A stretch of 64,000 nt of DNA, taken from RGIG3159 sp034927685 (GTDB taxonomy: Bacteria; Bacillota; Clostridia; Oscillospirales; Oscillospiraceae). Location of the stretch: the NCBI GenBank assembly GCA_034927685.1, contig JAYFPO010000014.1:62001-126000 (forward strand). Reading direction: 5' to 3'. The notes beneath the pieces are model-generated. The model was not told the origin of the DNA. It saw only the letters and a list, made by a program, of their open reading frames with translations, and did no database searches. This document shows, piece after piece, positions 32,878 through 39,830 of the stretch; position 1 is the stretch's first letter, and each line of letters begins with the position of its first letter. A program made the translations under genes and the position numbers.

Positions 32878-32912
32878 GCGGGGCCTGCTTCAAAAACAGG
32901 CCCCGCTTTTTT
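32878..32912 (+). terminator. Terminator after the MsmK-type gene
   Basis: GCGGGGCCTG / CAGGCCCCGC with a 9-nt loop and a T6 run. Confidence 0.9.
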
Positions 32913-32923
32913 GCATCTGAAAC

Positions 32924-32969
32924 AGCCGCCGTACCGCGCTTGACAAGGCGCGGTACGGCGGCTTACAAT
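32924..32969 (+). promoter_or_regulatory. thiN promoter embedded in a perfect inverted repeat
   Basis: TTGACA (32940-32945) and TACAAT (32964-32969) are 18 nt apart. The -35 box sits in the loop of a perfect 16-bp inverted repeat (32924-32939 / 32948-32963), whose right arm fills the promoter spacer. Confidence 0.6.
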
Positions 32970-32997
32970 ACTCATAAAAAGCACAGGGGGCGCGCGT

Positions 32998-33624
32998 ATG
33001 GGCGAATGTTATATTTTTGCCGCCGGCAGCTATTATGGGCTTTGGCAGCGGCCAAACCCGGACGATTTTCTGATCGCGGCGGACGGCGGCTATCCGGTCT
33101 GCCAAAGCGAGGGGCTGCGGCCCGATCTGGTCATCGGCGACTTTGATTCTCTGCCCGCGCCGCCGGACCATCCCAACGTGATCCGCCTGCCGGTGGAAAA
33201 AGACGACACGGATCTGCTTGCCGCCATCCGTGAGGGTCTCCGACACGGCTGCACGGTTTTCCGCCTCTACGGCGGCACCGGAGGCCCCCGACCGGAGCAC
33301 ACGCTGGCCAACTATCAATGTCTGCTGTTTCTGGCCGCCCATGGTGCGCGCGGCTACCTCTACGGCGACGGTTACGTCGTATCTGCCGTCCGAAACGGCA
33401 TTCTGTCCCTGCCCGCCGCCGACTGCGGCAATGTCTCCGTATTTGCGCTGTCCGGTCCGGCGGTGGGCGTTACCCTGCGCGGGCTCCAATATCCGCTGCA
33501 AGAGGCGCGGCTGACACCCGAGATGCCGCTTGGCGTCAGCAATGCCTTTCGGGGCGAGCCGGCGGAGATTTCCGTCCGCAGCGGGACGCTGCTGGTGTTC
33601 TGGGATCTGCCTCGACGCCACTGA
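32998..33624 (+). CDS. thiN: Thiamine pyrophosphokinase
   Basis: A 208-residue enzyme with the family motifs DFLIAADGGY, LVIGDFDSL and PVEKDDTDLLAAI in the catalytic N-terminal domain, GGTGGPRPEHTLAN, and a C-terminal thiamine-binding beta domain ending near GTLLVFWDLP. It transfers pyrophosphate from ATP to thiamine to make TPP. The start follows an AGGGGG site. No TPP riboswitch precedes it, consistent with a salvage enzyme under simple control. It converges on the DUF2284 gene with 6 bp between stops. Confidence 0.9.
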   Translation: MGECYIFAAGSYYGLWQRPNPDDFLIAADGGYPVCQSEGLRPDLVIGDFDSLPAPPDHPNVIRLPVEKDDTDLLAAIREGLRHGCTVFRLYGGTGGPRPEHTLANYQCLLFLAAHGARGYLYGDGYVVSAVRNGILSLPAADCGNVSVFALSGPAVGVTLRGLQYPLQEARLTPEMPLGVSNAFRGEPAEISVRSGTLLVFWDLPRRH

Positions 33625-33630
33625 CCGGCG

Positions 33631-34158
33631 TCATCCCCAGCGGAGGCCCGCCGTATAAGTTACGGTACCTTTCCCATAATAATAGGGAAGGCCGTTCTGT
33701 TTGCACAGGTCGCTGACCAAAAGGCCGTAGCCCTCCAACGATGCGCAGGCTCTTTCCGGAAACCGGCACGGTTCCGGCAACGCGCAGGTACCGCAAATGC
33801 GGCAGCCACCCGTGCCGAGGCACAGCGCATCCGGTTCTGCCTTCCGAAGTTCCGCCGCCAACTGGTGAAACGCCGCCAGGTGGGCTTTCTCCGCCTCGAT
33901 CATGGTTTCCACGTCGAACTCGTCTTCCAACTGCGCCACAGTCTGCACCAGCAGGCCGGATCGGTGCTGGACCAACCGGGCAGCGCACTCCTCAAGTGTG
34001 CCGCACAGCGGCGGGCAGGTCCAATTCTTGTTGTAGGCATGGCACTTGTCTGCCGCACACATCGCGCGGATCTCCGGCAGCGGCCGCACGTCTGCGGTCC
34101 AGTCGGCCGCATGGGAAAATCCCAGCTCCAACGCCCGGGCCAACCAATCAGTCTCCAT
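33631..34158 (-). CDS. DUF2284 metal-binding protein
   Basis: A 175-residue cysteine-rich protein with MCAADKCHAYNKNWTCPPLCG near the N-terminus and CRICGTCALPEPC then ACASLEGYG near the C-terminus, the DUF2284 signature, likely holding an iron-sulfur cluster. Its function is unknown, but the family often travels with corrinoid methyltransferase activators. The ATG at 34158 is used because GAGGAGG lies 6 nt upstream; it overlaps the end of the RACo gene by 11 bp, implying coupled translation and a role in the same system. Confidence 0.8.
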   Translation of the reverse strand: METDWLARALELGFSHAADWTADVRPLPEIRAMCAADKCHAYNKNWTCPPLCGTLEECAARLVQHRSGLLVQTVAQLEDEFDVETMIEAEKAHLAAFHQLAAELRKAEPDALCLGTGGCRICGTCALPEPCRFPERACASLEGYGLLVSDLCKQNGLPYYYGKGTVTYTAGLRWG

Positions 34159-35623
34159 CTTCTTCCTCCTCAAAGCTCAGATAATCGATAAAGCAGTCCT
34201 GAAATTCCGGCATAGAGGCCAATTCCAGGAACTCGGTTTCCGCCGCCAGGCGTTTGCTGTGCTCAAATTCCGCCTCGCTGAGCGCGCACCGCTTGGCCCC
34301 CTCGCCGGCTGCGTTGCCAACCGGCACGATTTTCGGCAGCAGGCAGGGCGGCAGCATCCCAATGCCGCAGGCGCTCTCCGGTGAGAGATAGTTGCCGAAC
34401 GCGCCTGCCAGGCAGACCCGCTGAACATCCTCCGGCCGGACGCCGAGTTGTTTGCACAGCAGTTCTACGCCTGACCGGATGGCGCTTTTGGCCAGCTGCA
34501 CCTCCCGAATATCCTTCTGCGTCAGAGCCACGCCGTCCCGCAGTGGAATCGACACGCTTTGCTCGGTCAGGCGGCCGCTGCCGGAGAGGCGGCCGGTCTG
34601 CAGCAGCGCGAAAACGGCATCCAACAGGCCGGATCCGCAGAGGCCCACGGCGACCCCTTCCCCCAGAATATGGCAGTGCAGCGCGCCGTCCCGGGCGGCG
34701 ACGTGGTCGATCGCTCCTGCCGCGCCGCGCATACCACAGCTGATTTTTGCGCCCTCAAAGGCAGGCCCCGCAGCAGTAGAGCAGGAAATTCTCCGCCGGC
34801 GGTCCCCCAGCACCATCTCGCCGTTGGTGCCGATGTCCACCAGCAGCGTCAACTCCTCCAGCGTATCAAAGGCCACGGCGGACATGCAGCCTACCGTGTC
34901 GCCGCCGACAAAGCCCGCGATATTTGGCAGCAAGCGGATGATCCCTTCCTCCGCAATTGGCAAAATACCCTTTGCGGACAGCGTCATGGCCTCCTGCACC
35001 GAAGGCATGTAGGGCGGCGTGGTCAGCGGCGTAACGTCCGCACCGAGAAACAAATGGTGCATACAGGTGTTGCCCACGATGGCCGCCACCGTGATTTCCA
35101 TTGGCGCGACGCCCGTCTGCGCGGTCACCGTCTCGGTCAGCCCTGCCAGCGCGCCGCGGATCTCCTCCCGCAGCGGCGCCGGGCCGTGTGCCAGGGTATA
35201 TTGAATGCGGGAGATCACGTCCGCGCCAAAGGCTGCCTGGGGGTTGAGCATCCCCGCCTCCGCCAGCATTGCGCCCGTCTTACCGCTCAGCAGATAGGCG
35301 ACCACGGTGGTAGTGCCAATGTCAAAAGCCAGGGCATACCGGTGTTCTCCGTCCGGGGTGATCGGTTCCGCAATCCCGCCCTGCAGGATTTTCTCCCGGG
35401 CCGCCTCCGGCAGCACCACGGTCATTCCAGGCTCCGCAGCGGTCTGGCAGGCCAGGCGCGCCTCGCCGTTGATCGCCATACGGCACTTCCCGCAGGCTCC
35501 CTTGCCGCCGCAGGGGGCGTCCGGGTGCAGCCCCGCAGCGCGCAGCACTTCTAAAACTGTCTGGCCCGGCTCGGCCGTCAGCTGCCGATTTTCCGGCAGC
35601 AGCGTCAGCGTAATTTTGTCCAT
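34148..35623 (-). CDS. RACo-like corrinoid protein activator, 2Fe-2S and ASKHA domains
   Basis: A 491-residue protein. Residues 1-95 are a plant-type ferredoxin domain with cluster cysteines C38, C44, C47 and C59 (CGGKGACGKC). Residues from about 98 form the DUF4445/ASKHA ATPase region with AFDIGTTTVVAYLL, LLVDIGTNGEMVLG and VCLAGAFGNYLSPE. RACo/RamA-like proteins use ATP to reduce inactive Co(II) corrinoid back to Co(I). It overlaps the corrinoid-protein gene by 19 bp and the DUF2284 gene by 11 bp, so it surely serves the adjacent methyl-transfer module. Confidence 0.9.
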   Translation of the reverse strand: MDKITLTLLPENRQLTAEPGQTVLEVLRAAGLHPDAPCGGKGACGKCRMAINGEARLACQTAAEPGMTVVLPEAAREKILQGGIAEPITPDGEHRYALAFDIGTTTVVAYLLSGKTGAMLAEAGMLNPQAAFGADVISRIQYTLAHGPAPLREEIRGALAGLTETVTAQTGVAPMEITVAAIVGNTCMHHLFLGADVTPLTTPPYMPSVQEAMTLSAKGILPIAEEGIIRLLPNIAGFVGGDTVGCMSAVAFDTLEELTLLVDIGTNGEMVLGDRRRRISCSTAAGPAFEGAKISCGMRGAAGAIDHVAARDGALHCHILGEGVAVGLCGSGLLDAVFALLQTGRLSGSGRLTEQSVSIPLRDGVALTQKDIREVQLAKSAIRSGVELLCKQLGVRPEDVQRVCLAGAFGNYLSPESACGIGMLPPCLLPKIVPVGNAAGEGAKRCALSEAEFEHSKRLAAETEFLELASMPEFQDCFIDYLSFEEEEDGD

Positions 35624-36276
35624 GGTTTGCCTCCCTCTATTTCATCCAGTAAACGCCTCGCCAGCGTTGCCGCCTCGAAGGCGCTCTCCGTGTAGCAATC
35701 CGCGCCGATATCCGCCGCAAAGTCCGCCGTGACCGGCGCACCGCCCACAAAAATCCGAATTCGATCCGCCGCACTGCAGCTGCGCAGCGCGGCGACGGTC
35801 CGCCGCATGGCCGGCATGGTGGTGGTCAGCAGCGCGGAAACTCCCACAATGGCGATGGAGTCATCCTGCACCGCCGCCTGCACAAACTGCTCGGGAGACA
35901 CATCGACGCCGAGATCCACCACCTCGATCCCGATGCTGACCATTGCGATTTCCACCAGATTCTTCCCGATATCGTGGAGATCATTCTGCACCGTTCCGAT
36001 GGCGGCCCGTTTGTGGAGACCAAGCTCCGCAACAGGGAGCGCCTGCCGCAGCAACTCCGTCACCTGCTTGACCGCTCTGGCCGCCCGCAGCATTTCCGGG
36101 ATAAAATAGGTCTGCTTCTCAAATTTGATCCCCACCTGCGACATGCCAGGCATCACGCCCTCCCGCAGAATTTTCTCCGGCGATGCGCCGCTCCGCAGCA
36201 GCCCGGCGGCGCAGTCGTGCGCGCCGGATCCGTCGCCCAGCTCCACCATCATGGAAAGTCGTTCCATCTCCGTCAT
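35605..36276 (-). CDS. Methyltransferase corrinoid-binding protein (copy 1)
   Basis: A 223-residue cobalamin-binding protein (MtaC/MtbC/MttC/MtgC type). An N-terminal helical cap (residues 1-85) precedes the B12-binding domain with D99-x-H101-x-x-G104 (DLHDIG; His101 is the lower cobalt ligand), VGVSALLTTTM and FVGGAPV. It carries the methyl group between a substrate methyltransferase and a pterin methyltransferase. The start ATG overlaps the lysR stop in a TCATGA and has GGGAGG upstream, so an unrelated longer frame is rejected. Confidence 0.88.
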   Translation of the reverse strand: MTEMERLSMMVELGDGSGAHDCAAGLLRSGASPEKILREGVMPGMSQVGIKFEKQTYFIPEMLRAARAVKQVTELLRQALPVAELGLHKRAAIGTVQNDLHDIGKNLVEIAMVSIGIEVVDLGVDVSPEQFVQAAVQDDSIAIVGVSALLTTTMPAMRRTVAALRSCSAADRIRIFVGGAPVTADFAADIGADCYTESAFEAATLARRLLDEIEGGKPWTKLR

Positions 36277-37139
36277 GACGCGTCGCCTCCCTTTTTCGCG
36301 CATGGGTCGCGGAGTACCCACATCTGCAGCTCGTCCAGAAGCGTTCGATACATCAGATTTTGCTCCACGCTTTCCAGGCAGAGGCGGTTCACCGTCCAGA
36401 CCGGCGGGCTGTCCAGCGAAAAAAAGCGCAGATCGTCCGGTTTCAGGCAGCGGGGCAGCAGCATGACACAGCGGCCGTCGCGGACCAGAGAAAACAGCCG
36501 GTTGCAATCGTACCCCCGGTATATGGGCTGTACGCCGCCGGATTCGAAAAAACTGTCGAGCTCCGGCGTTTCTTCCATGCAGGCAACCGGAACGGAGGAG
36601 AGGACAGGCGCCTGCCGGGCCTCGTTGTCCGCGGTGCTGAGCACCCCGTAGGGCGAGGAGAGCAGCGTCTTTTGCAGCAGCAGCGAATCGTGGGCCGGCA
36701 GGGACGTAACCGCCAGATCCGCCGTCCGCGCCAGCAGGCGCTCCTCGCATTGCGCCGCCGGGCACTCCCCATAGACGATCTCCACATTCTTCTGCATATC
36801 CCGGTATGCCTCCAGCGCCGACTCAAACAGTGGCAGGATCCCAACGGAAAAGAGGATCCGAACGCGCTGGCGGTACCGCGTGCCGTACTCCTGCATCTCC
36901 CGGCGAAGCTGCTCCAGATCCATGACGCTGCTGCGCACCCGGTCATAAAACAAGACGCCGGCCGGCGTCAAAAACGCCCCGTTGGAGTCCCGCATGAACA
37001 ACTCCACGTCCAGTTCCTCCTCGAGCTGGGCAATGGCCTTGCTCACCGCCTGGCGGGAGATATATAAAACGGCGGCGGCGCTGACAAAGCTACGCTGGTC
37101 CGCCACAGCAAGAAAATACTTGAGCTGCCGGATTTCCAT
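36273..37139 (-). CDS. LysR-family transcriptional regulator
   Basis: A 288-residue regulator with an N-terminal winged helix-turn-helix (MEIRQLKYFLAVADQRSFVS, then AAAVLYISRQAVSKAIAQLEEEL) and a LysR substrate-binding domain. It leads the minus-strand part of the methyl-transfer module and is divergent from the pterin methyltransferase gene. Perfect dyads TGCAATT-TTC-AATTGCA and AGCAA-ATTC-TTGCT in the divergent gap are probable binding sites. The inducer is presumably a methylated substrate. Confidence 0.88.
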   Translation of the reverse strand: MEIRQLKYFLAVADQRSFVSAAAVLYISRQAVSKAIAQLEEELDVELFMRDSNGAFLTPAGVLFYDRVRSSVMDLEQLRREMQEYGTRYRQRVRILFSVGILPLFESALEAYRDMQKNVEIVYGECPAAQCEERLLARTADLAVTSLPAHDSLLLQKTLLSSPYGVLSTADNEARQAPVLSSVPVACMEETPELDSFFESGGVQPIYRGYDCNRLFSLVRDGRCVMLLPRCLKPDDLRFFSLDSPPVWTVNRLCLESVEQNLMYRTLLDELQMWVLRDPCAKKGGDAS

Positions 37140-37213
37140 TCCGCGTTCCTCCTCCCGCTTTTTTATTCAGTGTATCACGGTCCTCCAAAAAAAACAACTG
37201 TCAGTTACAGGGA

Positions 37214-37248
37214 TGCAATTTTCAATTGCAGGAAAGCAAATTCTTGCT
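37214..37248. promoter_or_regulatory. LysR-type operator region in the divergent gap
   Basis: TGCAATT-TTC-AATTGCA (37214-37230) is a perfect 7-bp dyad; AGCAA-ATTC-TTGCT (37235-37248) is a second. A -10-like TATAGT at 37274-37279 follows without a good -35, typical of an activator-dependent promoter. Confidence 0.55.
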
Positions 37249-37322
37249 GCTTTTCCCTTTTTCCGCACCGTGATATAGTAGACTTATATTCTGGCTTTAT
37301 TACAAAAATTGGGGGATATTCT

Positions 37323-38120
37323 ATGATTATAATTGGTGAAAAGATCAATGGCTCCATTCCCTCCGTGGCGAAAGCAATCGCCGAGCGGAACGGGGACTGG
37401 ATCCGCAACCTGGCAAAGATACAGACGGAAGCCGGCGCGACGTTTCTGGATGTCTGCGCTTCCGTCAAGGACAACGAAGTGGAAACACTCCACTGGCTGA
37501 TCGATCTGGTCCAGGAGGTCACGGACACGCCCATCTGTGTGGACAGCCCCGATCCCCACTCCTGTGTGGCGGGTATGCAGTTCTGCAAACGGCCCGGCCT
37601 CGTCAACTCCGTTTCCATGGAAGGCGGCAAGGTAGACACCATCTTCCCGGTCATTGCGGGCACAGACTGGCAATGCGTGGCCCTGCTCTGCGCCAAGGGC
37701 ATTCCTTCCTCCTCCGAAGAGCGGCTGGAAATTTTTGACCAGCTGATGGAGAAGGCGGCACAATACAAGATCGCGCCCAGCCGTCTGCACATCGACCCGC
37801 TGGTGGAGATGCTCTGCACCTCCGAGGACGGCATCAGCACCGTGATCGCCGTCATTAAAACCATCCGGGAAAAGTATCCGGATATCCACATCACCGGCGC
37901 GGTCAGTAACATTTCCTTCAACCTGCCGGTCCGGAAGCTTCTGAACCAGGCATTTCTGGCGCTGACCATGAGCGCCGGCATGGACAGCGGCGTTATGGAC
38001 CCCACCAACCGGGATCTCATGGGGATGATGTATGCCACGGAGGCCATGCTCGGTCTGGACGACTACTGCATGGAGTATATCAGCGCCTACCGTCAAGGCA
38101 TTTTCGGGCCGGTTAAATAA
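37323..38120 (+). CDS. Pterin-dependent methyltransferase, MtgA-like
   Basis: A 265-residue dihydropteroate-synthase-fold (Pterin_bind) TIM barrel starting MIIIGEKINGSIPSVAKAIA, with AGATFLDVCAS, PICVDSPDP and ITGAVSNISFNLPVR as pterin-binding segments. This class, like AcsE and MtgA, moves methyl groups between a corrinoid protein and tetrahydrofolate. It is followed after 33 bp by a corrinoid protein, its probable partner. The ATG has GGGGGATATT upstream; an in-frame upstream extension crosses the promoter and is rejected. Confidence 0.85.
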   Translation: MIIIGEKINGSIPSVAKAIAERNGDWIRNLAKIQTEAGATFLDVCASVKDNEVETLHWLIDLVQEVTDTPICVDSPDPHSCVAGMQFCKRPGLVNSVSMEGGKVDTIFPVIAGTDWQCVALLCAKGIPSSSEERLEIFDQLMEKAAQYKIAPSRLHIDPLVEMLCTSEDGISTVIAVIKTIREKYPDIHITGAVSNISFNLPVRKLLNQAFLALTMSAGMDSGVMDPTNRDLMGMMYATEAMLGLDDYCMEYISAYRQGIFGPVK

Positions 38121-38153
38121 ACCGTATTTAGGAAGCACTGGGGGGGTAACAAC

Positions 38154-38792
38154 ATGTCCAGGCTGGAATATCTGGCCGCCGCCGTGGAAGCCGGCAAGGC
38201 CAAGTTGATGCCTGGCCTGGTACAGGAATGTCTGGACGCGGGGGAAGCTCCCATCGACATTCTGAATAAGGGAATGATCGATGCCATGGCTGCGGTCGGC
38301 GAAAAATTCGGGCAGCACGAAATCCTTGTCCCGGAGATGCTGGTAGCCGCCAGAGCCATGAAGAAGGGTGTTGCGGTGCTGAAACCGCATCTCTGCGGAG
38401 ACAATGAGCGCTTCATCGGCAAGATGGTCATGGGCACTGTCTTCGGCGACCTGCACGACATCGGCAAGAACCTCGTTATCATGATGGTGGAATCCGCCGG
38501 CTACAAGGTAGTGGATCTGGGCATCGACGTGCCCGCCGAATCCTTCGTCAAGGCGGTCGAGGATGACCCGGAGGTCTCCGTGGTCGGTGTCTCCGCCCTT
38601 CTGACCACCACCATGTCCGCCATGCAGGCCACCGTCGCCGCGCTGAATGCCTCTCCGGTTCGGAGCCGCTTTAAGATTATGGTCGGCGGCGCGCCCATCA
38701 CAGAGTCCTTCGCCAGGGAAATCGGCGCGGATATCTATACGGCCGACGCCGCTTCCGCCGGGCAGGCTGCCAGGAAACTGGCCGGCAAATAA
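38154..38792 (+). CDS. Methyltransferase corrinoid-binding protein (copy 2)
   Basis: A 212-residue corrinoid protein with the same layout as the 35605-36276 product: helical cap, then D99-x-H101-x-x-G104 (GDLHDIGKNLV), VGVSALLTTTM and MVGGAPITESFA. Having two such proteins across a divergent promoter suggests two methyl donors feeding one pterin methyltransferase. GGGGGG precedes the start. Confidence 0.88.
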   Translation: MSRLEYLAAAVEAGKAKLMPGLVQECLDAGEAPIDILNKGMIDAMAAVGEKFGQHEILVPEMLVAARAMKKGVAVLKPHLCGDNERFIGKMVMGTVFGDLHDIGKNLVIMMVESAGYKVVDLGIDVPAESFVKAVEDDPEVSVVGVSALLTTTMSAMQATVAALNASPVRSRFKIMVGGAPITESFAREIGADIYTADAASAGQAARKLAGK

Positions 38793-38802
38793 CCCTTTCC
38801 TA

Positions 38803-38842
38803 ACCCGCACCCCCGCCGGCAGCTGCCGGCGGGGGTGCGGGT
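38803..38842. terminator. Perfect 40-nt palindrome between the corrinoid and bioY genes
   Basis: Twenty bases on each side are exactly complementary with no unpaired loop in the DNA (ACCCGCACCCCCGCCGGCAG and its complement). In RNA it would make a very stable hairpin ending both convergent genes, although the following sequence has only a weak T tract. Confidence 0.7.
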
Positions 38843-38871
38843 CTCGTGTTTGTCAATTAGAATTTGCGGCG

Positions 38872-39441
38872 TCATAGGGTTCCGCTGCGGCGCAGAATCG
38901 CGCGGACCTGTACGCCGACCGCGCTCGCGCAGACCGCTTTCAAGAGATCAAAGGGAGCAAACGGCAGCACACAGATGGACAGCGCCTCCCGCCAGGTATA
39001 GCCCGCCACGGCCGCAAACTGCCACGTCCCGCAGAGGTAGCAGACCGCCGTGCCAACCACGCAGCCCAGCAGCGCCATCGCCGTCGCCCAGGTCTTTCCC
39101 TTGCACGGAATCCGACTCAGGCACGACACCAGTACTGCCATCGGGACGTAGGACCAGAGATAGCCGCCGGTCGGTCCGACCAGGACGGGGACGCCGCTGT
39201 TGCCGCCGGCGAATACCGGCAGGCCGCAGAGTCCAAGCAGCAGGTAGACGCACACAGAGACGCCGGCCTCCCATGGCCGCAGCAGTATGCCGATCAGCAT
39301 GACCGCGAAAAGGCTCAGCGTAATCGGTACCGGCCCGATTGGAATTGTGATTGGGGCGCAGATGCAGAGCAGCGCCGCGCACAGTGCGCTCCGCGTCAGG
39401 CGGCGAAGTCCTCCCCTTTTGACGGCAGTTTGAGTTTCCAT
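38872..39441 (-). CDS. bioY: Biotin transporter substrate-binding component BioY
   Basis: A 189-residue membrane protein with about six helices. BioY blocks are clear: ITIPIGPVPITLSLFAVMLIGILLRPW, YLLLGLCGLPVFAGGNSG and GPTGGYLWSYVPMA. It is the S-component of an ECF importer; the shared ATPase/EcfT genes are elsewhere. A BirA operator overlaps its promoter, so biotin should repress it. No biotin synthesis genes are adjacent, suggesting that the organism scavenges biotin. Confidence 0.93.
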   Translation of the reverse strand: METQTAVKRGGLRRLTRSALCAALLCICAPITIPIGPVPITLSLFAVMLIGILLRPWEAGVSVCVYLLLGLCGLPVFAGGNSGVPVLVGPTGGYLWSYVPMAVLVSCLSRIPCKGKTWATAMALLGCVVGTAVCYLCGTWQFAAVAGYTWREALSICVLPFAPFDLLKAVCASAVGVQVRAILRRSGTL

Positions 39442-39454
39442 CTTTTTCCTCCTA

Positions 39455-39488
39455 ATTGTTAACCAAGTTCTATCATTAGGTTAACAAT
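39455..39488. promoter_or_regulatory. BirA operator of bioY
   Basis: TTGTTAACC - 14 nt - GGTTAACAA, a perfect 9-bp (10 with flanks) inverted repeat of the Firmicutes BirA type, directly downstream of the bioY -10 box. Confidence 0.93.
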
Positions 39489-39517
39489 AGAATAGCATCG
39501 CCGCTGTCTGCTGTCAA
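39489..39517 (-). promoter_or_regulatory. Promoter of bioY
   Basis: Minus-strand TTGACA (39512-39517) and TATTCT (39489-39494), 17-nt spacer, with the BirA box covering the transcription start. Confidence 0.85.
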
Positions 39518-39606
39518 GCGTCTTGTCATTCTTCCTCGAAAGACCTGGCGCGAATCACATCCTATGGTGTGTTTTTCACAAATTTTGCCGGTCTGCGTAA
39601 AAAAAA

Positions 39607-39635
39607 TTGACTTTTTTCGGTTTTCAGCATAGAAT
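39607..39635 (+). promoter_or_regulatory. Promoter of the aromatic amino acid operon
   Basis: TTGACT (39607-39612) and TAGAAT (39630-39635), 17-nt spacer, 30 nt upstream of the leader peptide ATG. Confidence 0.8.
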
Positions 39636-39664
39636 AGGTTGACTAGACAGAAAGAGGCAGCGAT

Positions 39665-39721
39665 ATGATCGGTTCTGTTTCCTTTGCATACGGCTATTTT
39701 TACTTTTACTATTTTGCGTAG
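39665..39721 (+). CDS. Phe/Tyr-rich leader peptide of the aromatic operon
   Basis: An 18-codon ORF encoding MIGSVSFAYGYFYFYYFA. Nine of 18 residues are aromatic: four Phe and five Tyr, no Trp, with seven of the last eight residues before the final Ala being Y-F-Y-F-Y-Y-F preceded by Y-G. An AGAGG ribosome site lies 7-8 nt upstream. It precedes the antiterminator and terminator described next. By analogy with pheL/trpL-type systems, ribosomes pausing at these codons when charged Phe- or Tyr-tRNA is scarce would permit read-through. The peptide itself probably has no other function. Confidence 0.85.
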   Translation: MIGSVSFAYGYFYFYYFA

Positions 39722-39728
39722 TAAGAGT

Positions 39729-39810
39729 AATTTGTGCTGCACAGGAACACGGTCCGCCGTTAAGATAGCGACCTGAGCCACACAGATTACAAATCTGTGT
39801 GGTATTTTTT
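39729..39810 (+). terminator. Attenuator: antiterminator and terminator of the aromatic operon
   Basis: Terminator stem CCACACAGATT (39778-39788) / AATCTGTGTGG (39792-39802) with an ACA loop and TATTTTTT tail. The segment AATTTGTG (39729-39736) can instead pair with CACAGATT (39781-39788; one G-U), blocking the terminator. It begins 8 nt after the leader stop codon, so a ribosome finishing the peptide would cover it and allow termination, whereas one stalled at the Tyr/Phe codons leaves it free. Confidence 0.85.
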
Positions 39811-39830
39811 ATATCGAGGAGCGATCCCTT

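Noticed and set aside
32965..32998. TPP riboswitch before thiN
   Set aside because: The leader is about 30 nt long and lacks any THI-element sequence.
37140..37322. Cobalamin riboswitch near the corrinoid genes
   Set aside because: No B12-box sequence is seen; the gap is explained by LysR dyads and a weak promoter.
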